Of a stretch of 5,214 nucleotides of DNA, positions 1 to 5,214 are shown piece after piece. The position numbers were made by a program, and so were the translations under genes. Under the pieces are notes generated by a model. The model saw only the letters and a program-made list of their open reading frames with translations. It did not search any database and was not told the DNA's origin. Position 1 is the stretch's first letter. Each line of letters starts with the position of its first letter. Source of the DNA: an uncultured Ruminococcus sp. (lineage in GTDB: Bacteria > Bacillota > Clostridia > Oscillospirales > Acutalibacteraceae); NCBI GenBank assembly GCA_902783065.1, contig CACZPV010000192.1, forward strand, positions 1-5,214, read 5' to 3'.

Positions 1-1206
1 GCATCGTTTAAAAATGCATTGAAAAAAGAGGCAGAAAGTAACGGCGGCAAGATTGACCTGATGTTGTGGTGCAATGCGAATGATGTGAAATTTGAGAAAA
101 CCCGTGTTGAAGCTTTCAAGAAGTTATATGCCGGAAGCGGATATACTATTAATGTAAAAATACTGGCAGCCTACGGTGAGGATACCGCAGCCGCTAAAAT
201 AATAGAATCACCTAAAGACGGAGCAGATGTATTCAATTTTTCGGATGAAAGTCTCGGAATGCTTGTTAAATCACGTGCAGTAGCACCTGTTGCCGATGTA
301 ATGAAAAATTATATTAAATCGGGTAATACGGCTGATTCGTTAAGTGCGGTTACTTCCGGCGGCACAACATATGCGTTTCCAAAAACATGTGATAATGGAT
401 TCTATATGATCTATGATAAACGTGTTTATAAAAACGCTTCTGACCTTGCAACGCTTGACGGAATGATTGCAAAAGCAAATGCTTCCGGTAAAAATGTTTA
501 CTTTAATTTGTCTAATTCTTGGTATAATGCAGCTTTCTTCTTTACAGCAGGGGTAGATATCAGCTATAAAGACGGTGTACAGACGGCAGCGTTCAATACA
601 AATAAGGGACTTAGTGCTGCGAAAGCAATGTGCCGTGTTGCACAGAACCAGGGTAAAGGTCTGATCGCTGTGGATGGCGGTTCGGGTGATAATATCGCAA
701 TTCAGCGTGGATTTGGTGATGGCAGTATTGCGGCAGCAGTTACAGGAAGCTGGATGCTTCCTGTAATCAAGAATGAAATCGGCGCAAATAATGTTGGTGC
801 TGCGAAACTCCCGACTGTATTAATGGACGGTAAGCAAAAACAGCTTTATTCCTTCAGCGGTTATAAATGTGTGGGTGTAAATTCATTTTCGAAATATCCG
901 GTTGCTTCTCAGCTGCTTGCATGTTATCTGACGAATGGTGAATCTCAGTTGCTGCGCTATAAAAACAGGGGAGCCATTCCTGTTTCTAAATCAGCGCTGG
1001 CTGATCCTGCTGTTAAAAATGATGAATCAGTAAAGGCAATTGCTGCTCAGCGGCCTTATTCACATGGCATGGGTACAACAGTGAGCAGTAAATACTGGGC
1101 GTCTTCAGTTGGTTATTTGGGCGGTACGATTGTGACGAAGAAGGGACTTGTAAGTGACAGCGAACTTAAAAAGATGCTGAAGTCAGCGGAAGAATCTATA
1201 AGCTGA
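1..1206 (+). CDS. MalE-like ABC transporter sugar-binding protein, 5' end cut off
   Basis: This is the extracellular solute-binding component of an ABC importer, most like the maltose/maltodextrin (MalE) group. The frame is open from base 1, so the gene starts upstream. The TTG at base 19 has no ribosome binding site and is not the start. The 401 visible residues lack the signal peptide and lipobox, which should lie off the left edge. Segments line up by eye with E. coli maltose-binding protein in the right order: LMLWCN near the start; GADVFNFSDE; a YAFP...MIYDKRVY stretch (compare IAYP...LIYNKDL); YFNLSNSWYNAAFFF around W174 (compare MFNLQEPYFTWP); a VTGSW segment with W251; a GAIPVSKSALAD segment; and a late aromatic at W366. 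Sugar-stacking aromatics are typical of this family. No permease genes follow, and a terminator comes 49 bp after the stop, so this is the last gene of its transcript. The family call is firm; the exact sugar is inferred. Confidence 0.85.
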   Translation, partial: ASFKNALKKEAESNGGKIDLMLWCNANDVKFEKTRVEAFKKLYAGSGYTINVKILAAYGEDTAAAKIIESPKDGADVFNFSDESLGMLVKSRAVAPVADVMKNYIKSGNTADSLSAVTSGGTTYAFPKTCDNGFYMIYDKRVYKNASDLATLDGMIAKANASGKNVYFNLSNSWYNAAFFFTAGVDISYKDGVQTAAFNTNKGLSAAKAMCRVAQNQGKGLIAVDGGSGDNIAIQRGFGDGSIAAAVTGSWMLPVIKNEIGANNVGAAKLPTVLMDGKQKQLYSFSGYKCVGVNSFSKYPVASQLLACYLTNGESQLLRYKNRGAIPVSKSALADPAVKNDESVKAIAAQRPYSHGMGTTVSSKYWASSVGYLGGTIVTKKGLVSDSELKKMLKSAEESIS

Positions 1207-1240
1207 TGTTGGATACTTTAAGAATATAAATAAGCAAATT

Positions 1241-1385
1241 GGGAGGTGTCTGTCTGAGAAAGTCGGAAAGACGCTTCTCATTTTTTGTACGATATATCAT
1301 CGGGGGTTTTCGCCTGCGCAGCCGTCCACAACCTACCCCTTTCTCACTGGGGGTAGGAAGATGGCAAAAGAAGCGCACCTGTCGG
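1241..1385. other. Compact hairpin-rich element, possible dispersed repeat or structured RNA
   Basis: Several helices nest here. CCTACCCC (1332-1339) pairs perfectly with GGGGTAGG (1350-1357). Outside it, GCCGTC (1321-1326) pairs with GATGGC (1360-1365) with one G-U, across an internal loop of 5 and 2 nt. Further out, AGAAGCG (1369-1375) can pair with CGCTTCT (1272-1278), directly followed by CACCT (1376-1380) pairing with AGGTG (1244-1248). TGCGC (1315-1319) is an alternative partner for GCGCA (1373-1377). The 5' part overlaps the terminator at 1255-1286, so the outer pairing and the terminator hairpin exclude each other. The outline suggests either a small structured RNA or a palindromic intergenic repeat unit. 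I recognise no Rfam family. That it recurs in the genome is a guess from its character, not something this window shows. Confidence 0.4.
1255..1286 (+). terminator. Intrinsic terminator after the sugar-binding protein gene
   Basis: TGAGAA at 1255-1260 pairs with TTCTCA at 1275-1280, and GTC at 1262-1264 pairs with GAC at 1270-1272 inside it, leaving a GGAAA loop. Six T residues follow at 1281-1286. The position 49 bp after the stop codon and the T-tract on the plus strand fit termination of the upstream transporter transcript. The stem is only moderately strong because the outer helix is A/T-rich and there is a small internal loop. Confidence 0.65.
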
Positions 1386-1515
1386 GTGATTTCATGAATT
1401 TTGAATAATTAATAAAACCTGGCATTATGACTTTATTTTTTTTGTTGATCAATACCGGGGTTCACGAATTCGGGTAATACTATTATTTGAACAACCATTA
1501 ACAGCCGATTGTAAA

Positions 1516-1560
1516 AAGGCGAGGGTTTGTGCCGACGCAGGCGGCACAAACCCTCGCTTT
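1516..1560. terminator. Perfect 16-bp inverted repeat, probable terminator (possibly bidirectional)
   Basis: GCGAGGGTTTGTGCCG at 1519-1534 is exactly complementary to 1542-1557, leaving a 7-nt loop (1535-1541). The helix can extend by one G-U and two A-U pairs to 1516-1560. Read on the minus strand, the stem is followed by five T residues (complement of 1513-1517), a good terminator layout. On the plus strand only TTT follows before GAAAA. It could therefore stop antisense transcription or act as a two-way barrier ahead of the fab promoter. No minus-strand gene ending here is visible in the window. A repeat-family palindrome is an alternative reading. Confidence 0.55.
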
Positions 1561-1574
1561 GAAAATCAAAAATA

Positions 1575-1606
1575 GTCGTTTTCGATTCTTAATCTACGAA
1601 AATGAC
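1575..1606. repeat. Long imperfect hairpin upstream of the fab promoter
   Basis: GTCGTTTTC at 1575-1583 pairs with GAAAATGAC at 1598-1606, with one G-U. GATT (1584-1587) can stack on it by pairing with AATC (1591-1594), giving a 3-nt loop and a 3-nt bulge (1595-1597). No T-tract follows on either side, so it is not a standard terminator. It lies about 130 bp upstream of the fab promoter -35 box. Its role is unknown. Confidence 0.4.
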
Positions 1607-1737
1607 GGATTACAGCGGAGAATAATTGTAAAACACATTATATCAAAAACTGTATGGGCAAAGGAATTTCAGACTTTTACAATCAGGTAACAACCACAAA
1701 AATAAGGAGGGATGTGAAAAAATATAACTTATTTGGG

Positions 1738-1766
1738 TTGACAAATGATGGGATTTGTTATACAAT
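1738..1766 (+). promoter_or_regulatory. Vegetative (sigma-A type) promoter of the fab operon
   Basis: A perfect -35 box TTGACA (1738-1743) is followed by exactly 17 bp and a -10 box TACAAT (1761-1766), five of six bases matching the consensus. The predicted transcription start is about 1772-1774, which gives fabH a leader near 120 nt. It is the best promoter in the window and lies immediately ahead of the first fab gene. An imperfect palindrome fills the spacer, suggesting the promoter is repressed by a protein that binds between the boxes. Confidence 0.8.
1739..1760. promoter_or_regulatory. Palindrome in the promoter spacer, candidate operator
   Basis: ACAAAT (1741-1746) and ATTTGT (1753-1758) form a perfect 6-bp inverted repeat around GATGGG. 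The outer pair T1739/A1760 also matches the symmetry, while G1740/T1759 does not. The dyad covers most of the -35 box and all of the spacer, a typical place for a repressor to block RNA polymerase. Firmicutes fab operons are commonly repressed by FapR or by the MarR-family FabT. The half-site here does not obviously match the sites I know for either, so the regulator is left unnamed. Confidence 0.4.
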
Positions 1767-1772
1767 TATAAG

Positions 1773-1891
1773 GATAGAATAGATAGATTATGCCGTATGG
1801 TATGAATTGATTTTCTGTGCCTGTCAAAATATTGTCAGTGTGTATGCGGATGGTTGTCTGCGTAACTATGAATCCCGGAGGTTATGATAGA
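1773..1891 (+). promoter_or_regulatory. 5' leader of the fab operon
   Basis: This is the predicted untranslated leader between the transcription start and fabH. I recognise no riboswitch and see no internal terminator. A small stem can form between CGTAAC (1861-1866) and GTTATG (1881-1886), with one G-U, and it would enclose most of the fabH ribosome binding site in its loop. It is short and may have no role. The fabH frame stays open upstream to a GTG at 1817, but that GTG lacks a ribosome binding site, and the 25 residues it would add do not resemble a FabH N-terminus. Confidence 0.45.
1877..1881 (+). promoter_or_regulatory. Ribosome binding site that fixes the fabH start
   Basis: GGAGG lies 10 nt before the ATG at 1892. 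It supports that start over the in-frame GTG at 1817 and over other in-frame ATGs upstream, none of which has a comparable site. Confidence 0.75.
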
Positions 1892-2854
1892 ATGAGTTTT
1901 ACGATACTTGGAACGGGCAAGGCAGTGCCTGAGTATGTAATGGATAATGATGAACTTTCAACAATGGTCGAAACTAACGACGAATGGATCCGTACCAGAA
2001 CAGGTATAGAAGAACGTCATATCGCTAAAAAAGAAACAATTACCGAGTTGTGCGTGGAAGCGGCGAATAATGCCCTTGAAAATGCCGGTGTCAAGCCTGA
2101 AGAACTTGATCTGATCATCTGCTCTACAATGAGAGGAGAAAACATTACACCTTCGCAGGGCTGTATGATTCAGAAGGAGATCGGGGCATCCTGCCCTGCA
2201 TTTGATGTCAACGCTGCCTGCTCGGGTTTTATTTATGCACTGGATATTGCGGCAGGTTTCTTTGTAAGAAAAAAAGTTAAAAAAGTACTGATTGTTTCTA
2301 TGGATAACCTTTCTAATATTACAGACTGGACAGACCGTTCTACCTGTGTGCTGTTCGGCGACGGGGGAGCAGCTGCTGTGCTTGGAGAGGGAGAAGATCT
2401 CCTTTCAATTCACCTTACTGCCAGCGGTAATGATGATGCAATCAGAATACCTCACGGAACAAATTCTTCACCGTTCTATGAGCATGAGGAAGAAAGAGCA
2501 GTTCTTCATATGGCGGGCAATGATGTTTACCGCTTTGCAACAGCTGCTATGGCAAACGGTATAAAAAAAGCAGTAGAGGATGCCGGTCTGCAGCAGAGTG
2601 ATGTGGATTGCGTCATTCCTCATCAGGCAAATATAAGAATTATTAATACAGCAGCCAAAAACCTTGATATCCCCAGAGATAAATTCTTCTGTAATGTACA
2701 GCATTATGGAAACACATCTTCCGGCAGCGTACCAATTGCACTGGATGAGGCTAACCGCAGCGGTTTGCTTAAAAAAGGCGACATTATCGCTATGTGTGCT
2801 TTCGGAGGCGGATTGACTACCGGCAGCTGTGTGATCAGGTGGAATAAAGATTAA
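1892..2854 (+). CDS. fabH: 3-oxoacyl-ACP synthase III (FabH)
   Basis: FabH starts fatty acid synthesis by condensing an acyl-CoA primer, usually acetyl-CoA or a short branched acyl-CoA, with malonyl-ACP in the cytoplasm. The ATG at 1892 gives 320 residues, close to the 317 of E. coli FabH, beginning MSFTILGTGKAVPE. The catalytic triad is complete: Cys110 in NAACSGF, His244 in IPHQAN and Asn274 in HYGNTSSGS. Trp32 and Arg36 sit in the WIRTRTGIEER motif that contacts CoA. The C-terminal GGG loop (FGGGLTTGS, 304-312) is also present. At the position matching E. coli Phe87, which helps close the acyl pocket across the dimer, this protein appears to have Thr86 (ENITPS), which may widen primer choice; that is inferred from alignment by eye. 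It is the first gene of the fab operon, 126 bp downstream of the promoter -10 box. Confidence 0.95.
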   Translation: MSFTILGTGKAVPEYVMDNDELSTMVETNDEWIRTRTGIEERHIAKKETITELCVEAANNALENAGVKPEELDLIICSTMRGENITPSQGCMIQKEIGASCPAFDVNAACSGFIYALDIAAGFFVRKKVKKVLIVSMDNLSNITDWTDRSTCVLFGDGGAAAVLGEGEDLLSIHLTASGNDDAIRIPHGTNSSPFYEHEEERAVLHMAGNDVYRFATAAMANGIKKAVEDAGLQQSDVDCVIPHQANIRIINTAAKNLDIPRDKFFCNVQHYGNTSSGSVPIALDEANRSGLLKKGDIIAMCAFGGGLTTGSCVIRWNKD

Positions 2855-2943
2855 GTAAATGCTATTTGATCCGGATGTTGTACTGCAACATTAAATCAGC
2901 TATATATTTTACGGAATCAGGCAAAAAACGGGAGGTCAATGTA
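2855..2943 (+). other. fabH-fabD spacer with a small hairpin and a weak promoter-like sequence
   Basis: The gap of 89 bp is too short for an acyl carrier protein gene (about 230 bp), and no reading frame in it looks like one. ATGTTG (2875-2880) pairs with CAACAT (2886-2891) around a 5-nt loop, with no T-tract after it. TTGTAC at 2878-2883, then 17 bp, then TATATA at 2901-2906 resembles a weak promoter that could give extra transcription of fabD onward, but the -35 match is poor. Read-through from fabH remains the simpler view. The fabD frame is open upstream here, but it has no ribosome binding site before the one at 2930. Confidence 0.35.
2930..2936 (+). promoter_or_regulatory. Ribosome binding site that fixes the fabD start
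   Basis: GGGAGGT lies 7 nt before the ATG at 2944. It selects this start over upstream in-frame codons, the earliest near 2866, which would add 26 residues unlike any FabD N-terminus. Confidence 0.8.
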
Positions 2944-3843
2944 ATGGGAAAAACAGTATTTGTATTTTCCGGACAGGGAGCACAGGTTCCCGGAATGGGA
3001 AAGTCACTTTATGAAAATTCACCTGCCGCCAAGGCAGTGTTCGATATGGCGGAAAGTATTCGTCCCGGTACGATAAGACAGTGCTTCGAGGGGACAAAAG
3101 AGGAGCTTTCTGTAACTATAAATACACAGCCGTGTGTTTTTGCAGTTGATCTTGCGGCAGCAGCCGCAGTTGCTGAAAAAGGAATCCGGCCTGATTATGT
3201 GGCAGGTTTTTCGCTGGGAGAGATCGCAGCAATTGCATTTGCAGGAATGCTTTCATATGAAGATGCATTTAAGCTTGTATGCAGACGTGCAGAAGTGATG
3301 GATCAGGCTGCAAAGGACAATAAGGGTGCTATGGCGGCTGTGCTCAAACTTCCACCGGAAAAGGTTGAGGAAATTTGTAAAGGCTTTGAAAAAGCTTATC
3401 CCGTTAATTACAACAGTCCTGCACAGACGGTTGTGGCTGCTGCAGAAGACGAAATTGATGCACTTTGTGCAAAAGTTAAAGAGGAAAAGGGTAAGGCGGT
3501 AAAACTGGCAGTCAGTGGTGCTTTTCATTCACCATTTATGAACAGTGCTTCTGATGCGCTGGCAGAGTATCTCGAATGTGTGGAGCTGAAAACACCTGAG
3601 ATTCCCGTATATTCTAATTATACGGCGCAGCCGTATGAAGGCAGCTATAAAGCACTGATTGCAGCTCAGGTTAATAATCCGGTGAAATGGCAGACATCTG
3701 TCGATAACCTCATCCTTGAAGGAGCAGACAGATTTATAGAAGTAGGTGTAGGCAAGACCCTTACCGGATTGATAAAGAAAATAAATACAAATGTCACAGC
3801 AATTAATATTGAAACGAAGGAGGGACTTGATGCTTTGAACTGA
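2944..3843 (+). CDS. fabD: Malonyl-CoA:ACP transacylase (FabD)
   Basis: FabD transfers the malonyl group from CoA to acyl carrier protein, supplying the extender unit used by FabH and FabF. The protein is 299 residues, slightly shorter than E. coli FabD (309). It starts MGKTVFVFSGQGAQ, with the oxyanion-hole Gln11 in GQGAQ. The nucleophile is Ser90 in GFSLGE, and Arg115 (CRRAE) is in the place of the Arg that holds the malonyl carboxylate. His195 in GAFHSPFM completes the Ser-His pair, and Gln242 precedes the VNNPVKW motif. The C-terminal EVGVGKTLTGL (266-276) is typical of the family. The residue before Ser90 is Phe where E. coli has His, which I take as lineage variation because all catalytic residues are kept. 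It lies 89 bp after fabH and 16 bp before fabG in the same operon. Confidence 0.95.
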   Translation: MGKTVFVFSGQGAQVPGMGKSLYENSPAAKAVFDMAESIRPGTIRQCFEGTKEELSVTINTQPCVFAVDLAAAAAVAEKGIRPDYVAGFSLGEIAAIAFAGMLSYEDAFKLVCRRAEVMDQAAKDNKGAMAAVLKLPPEKVEEICKGFEKAYPVNYNSPAQTVVAAAEDEIDALCAKVKEEKGKAVKLAVSGAFHSPFMNSASDALAEYLECVELKTPEIPVYSNYTAQPYEGSYKALIAAQVNNPVKWQTSVDNLILEGADRFIEVGVGKTLTGLIKKINTNVTAINIETKEGLDALN

Positions 3844-3859
3844 GCATCAGGGGAGAAGT

Positions 3860-4606
3860 ATGTTTGAATTGACAGGCAAAACAGCAGTTATTACCGGAGC
3901 TTCCAGAGGTATCGGCAAAGCGATTGCTTTGAAGCTGGCAGCTCAGGGAGCTAATATAGCATTCTGCCATTTGGGTGATGGTGAAAAAGCAGCTGAAACA
4001 GAACAGGAATTGGCAGCAAAGGGCATTAAGGCAAAAGCTTATGAATGTAATGTTGCTGATTTTGAAGCTTCTGAACAACTGATGAATGAAATTATCGAGG
4101 AATTCGGCGAAGTGCATATTCTTGTAAATAATGCGGGAATTGTCAGGGATACACTGATGCTGTCAATGAAAGAATCGGATTTTGATGCGGTAATCGCAGT
4201 AAATCTCAAAGGTACTTTTAATATGACAAAGGCTGTTTATAAGCACTTCATGAAAAAACGCAGAGGAAGAATCATTAATATATCTTCAATTGTGGGTATT
4301 ACAGGAAATGCGGGTCAGTCTAATTATGCATCAGCTAAAGCAGGCGTCATAGGTATGACCAAGTCAATTGCCAAAGAGCTGGGTTCAAGAAATGTAACGG
4401 TTAATGCAATTGCTCCCGGATTTATCAGAACAGATATGACGGACGGTATGCCTGAAAAAGCAAGAGAAGCAACGTTGGCTGCCATACCGATGAAACGTGC
4501 GGGAGAAGTAGAGGATATAGCAAATACGGTTGCTTTCCTTGCCAGCGATGAAGCGTCCTATATTACGGGCGAGGTAATCAAGGTAGACGGCGGATTGGCA
4601 ATCTGA
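3860..4606 (+). CDS. fabG: 3-oxoacyl-ACP reductase (FabG)
   Basis: FabG is a short-chain dehydrogenase/reductase that reduces 3-ketoacyl-ACP to 3-hydroxyacyl-ACP, normally with NADPH. The 248 residues are close to the family norm (E. coli 244). The cofactor-binding TGASRGIG is at 12-19 and the structural NNAG at 90-93. The catalytic tetrad is complete: Asn115, Ser143 (in NISSIVG), Tyr156 and Lys160 (YASAK). PGFIRTDMT (186-194) and the end KVDGGLAI are typical of FabG. After the second beta strand it reads CHLGDGEK, without the acidic residue at the strand end that marks NADH-preferring members, but also without an obvious basic residue, so NADPH use is expected rather than shown. A GGGGAG site about 5 nt upstream sets the ATG start. 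Its place between fabD and fabF favours the fatty acid role over that of a generic SDR. Confidence 0.93.
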   Translation: MFELTGKTAVITGASRGIGKAIALKLAAQGANIAFCHLGDGEKAAETEQELAAKGIKAKAYECNVADFEASEQLMNEIIEEFGEVHILVNNAGIVRDTLMLSMKESDFDAVIAVNLKGTFNMTKAVYKHFMKKRRGRIINISSIVGITGNAGQSNYASAKAGVIGMTKSIAKELGSRNVTVNAIAPGFIRTDMTDGMPEKAREATLAAIPMKRAGEVEDIANTVAFLASDEASYITGEVIKVDGGLAI

Positions 4607-4651
4607 TGTAAGCGGAGGGATATCCGGATTTCAAAGAAAGGAATAACGCAA

Positions 4652-5214
4652 ATGAAAAGAGTTGTTATTACAGGAATTGGTGCGGTAACGCCTATCGGAA
4701 ATGACGTCCCGACAATGTGGGATAACATGAAAAAAGGCGTTTGCGGAATTGATTTTATTACAAAATTTGATACTGCGACTTCAAAGGCAAAGGTGGCTGC
4801 AGAAGTAAAAAATTTTGATCCGACCAAATATATCGACAAAAGAGAATGCCGCAGAATGGATCTTTTTTGCCAGTATGCTATAGCAGCAGCAACACAGGCA
4901 ATGGAGGACAGCGGTATTGAGGGCAAGGTTGCTCCTGAAAGACTGGGTGTGTATGTAGGCTCCGGTGTAGGAGGTATTAACACGTTCTATGAACAGAGTA
5001 TAAATCTTTATACGGAAAAGAATATCTCGCCTTTCTTTATTCCAATGATGATAGGCAATATTGCAGCCGGAAATGTAGCAATCAGGTTCAAGGCAAAAGG
5101 TCCGTGTCTTCCCGTTGTAACAGCATGCTCGACTTCTACACATGCTGTTGGTGAGGCTTTTCATGCTATTAAGTATGGTATGGCTGACGCTGTTATTGCC
5201 GGCGGTGCAGAAGC
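4652..5214 (+). CDS. fabF: 3-oxoacyl-ACP synthase II (FabF), 3' end cut off
   Basis: FabF condenses malonyl-ACP with a growing acyl-ACP and carries the later elongation cycles. The frame runs open to the right edge, showing 187 complete codons of an expected 410 or so. The N-terminus MKRVVITGIGAVTPIGND is a hallmark of FabF. GVYVGSGVGGI (99-109), the PFFIPMMIGNIAAG region (127-140) and the nucleophile Cys159 in VTACSTSTHA follow in the usual order. The His-His pair that completes the active site lies beyond the window. Cys159 corresponds to Cys163 of E. coli FabF. The ATG is 45 bp after the fabG stop. AAAGGA at 4637-4642, 9 nt before it, is the likely ribosome binding site; a second Shine-Dalgarno-like GCGGAGGG at 4613-4619 is too far away. 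FabB is an alternative name, but the context and N-terminus fit FabF of Firmicutes. Confidence 0.93.
   Translation, partial: MKRVVITGIGAVTPIGNDVPTMWDNMKKGVCGIDFITKFDTATSKAKVAAEVKNFDPTKYIDKRECRRMDLFCQYAIAAATQAMEDSGIEGKVAPERLGVYVGSGVGGINTFYEQSINLYTEKNISPFFIPMMIGNIAAGNVAIRFKAKGPCLPVVTACSTSTHAVGEAFHAIKYGMADAVIAGGAE

Larger units (their letters stand above)
1207..1737. other. Non-coding intergenic region between the sugar-binding gene and the fab operon
   Basis: No convincing gene is present on either strand. The region holds an intrinsic terminator, a compact hairpin-rich element (to about 1385), an AT-rich stretch with an 8-T run at 1436-1443, a perfect inverted repeat (1519-1557) and a further hairpin (1575-1606); the main ones have their own entries. 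Bases 1607-1737 are AT-rich with no clear structure. They include a strong Shine-Dalgarno-like AAGGAGGG at 1704-1711 that serves no plausible gene. The part around 1305-1380 is visibly richer in G and C than its surroundings. The reverse-strand frame from 1378 to 1196 (60 codons) has a GTG start without a ribosome binding site and runs through the hairpins, so I do not treat it as a gene. Confidence 0.7.

Noticed and set aside
1196..1378. Reverse-strand 60-codon frame in the intergenic region
   Set aside because: It starts at GTG without a ribosome binding site, runs through the hairpins and terminator, and its Arg/Pro-rich content looks like translated repeat DNA rather than a protein.
1411..1443. 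AT-only stem AATAAA/TTTATT before an 8-T run
   Set aside because: Six A-T pairs around a 15-nt loop are too weak to count as a terminator, even though the T-run is long.
1453..1476. Sequence resembling a tRNA T-arm (GGTTCACGAATTC)
   Set aside because: The stem does not pair as a T-arm, and no acceptor, D or anticodon arm is found nearby.
1704..1782. Strong Shine-Dalgarno AAGGAGGG followed by a 22-codon GTG frame (1714-1782)
   Set aside because: The spacing to the GTG is only 3 nt, the frame runs across the fab promoter boxes, and no promoter for it is visible. It could be a remnant of a lost gene, but nothing supports translation.
1817..1891. N-terminal extension of FabH from the GTG at 1817
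   Set aside because: There is no ribosome binding site at 1817, the extra 25 residues do not resemble FabH, and the ATG at 1892 has GGAGG at good spacing and gives the normal length.
3253..3528. Reverse-strand open frame inside fabD, and similar antisense frames inside fabH, fabG and fabF
   Set aside because: They lie opposite well-conserved enzymes with complete active sites and have no ribosome binding sites or recognisable domains; they are shadows of the real genes.

Overview
The window looks like chromosomal DNA from a low-to-middle GC Gram-positive bacterium of the class Clostridia, probably near the Ruminococcus group. This rests on codon use, strong GGAGG-type ribosome binding sites, a consensus vegetative promoter, T-tract terminators and a clustered set of fatty acid synthesis genes. 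The genus is an inference from general protein character; no search was run. All recognised genes lie on the plus strand.

Layout. Bases 1-1206 are the 3' part of a MalE-like sugar-binding lipoprotein gene, which enters from outside the window and is followed by an intrinsic terminator (1255-1286). Bases 1207-1891 hold no convincing gene. They contain a compact, hairpin-rich element (about 1241-1385), a perfect 16-bp inverted repeat (1519-1557), another long hairpin (1575-1606), and then a near-consensus promoter (TTGACA, 17 bp, TACAAT; 1738-1766). A palindrome between the -35 and -10 boxes of that promoter could be an operator. A leader of about 120 nt leads into the fatty acid genes.

From 1892 to the right edge the genes are fabH, fabD, fabG and fabF (the last cut by the window end). 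They are co-oriented, with gaps of 89, 16 and 45 bp, and read as one operon for type II fatty acid synthesis. FabD makes malonyl-ACP, FabH performs the first condensation, FabF the later condensations, and FabG reduces the 3-ketoacyl-ACP. The acyl carrier protein and enoyl-ACP reductase genes, which sit between fabH and fabD in many Firmicutes clusters, are not there and must lie elsewhere.

I do not see an undescribed multi-gene system. The points most worth a second look are the structured intergenic element, the dyad inside the fab promoter, and a Thr in FabH where a pocket-closing Phe is usual in E. coli-type enzymes.
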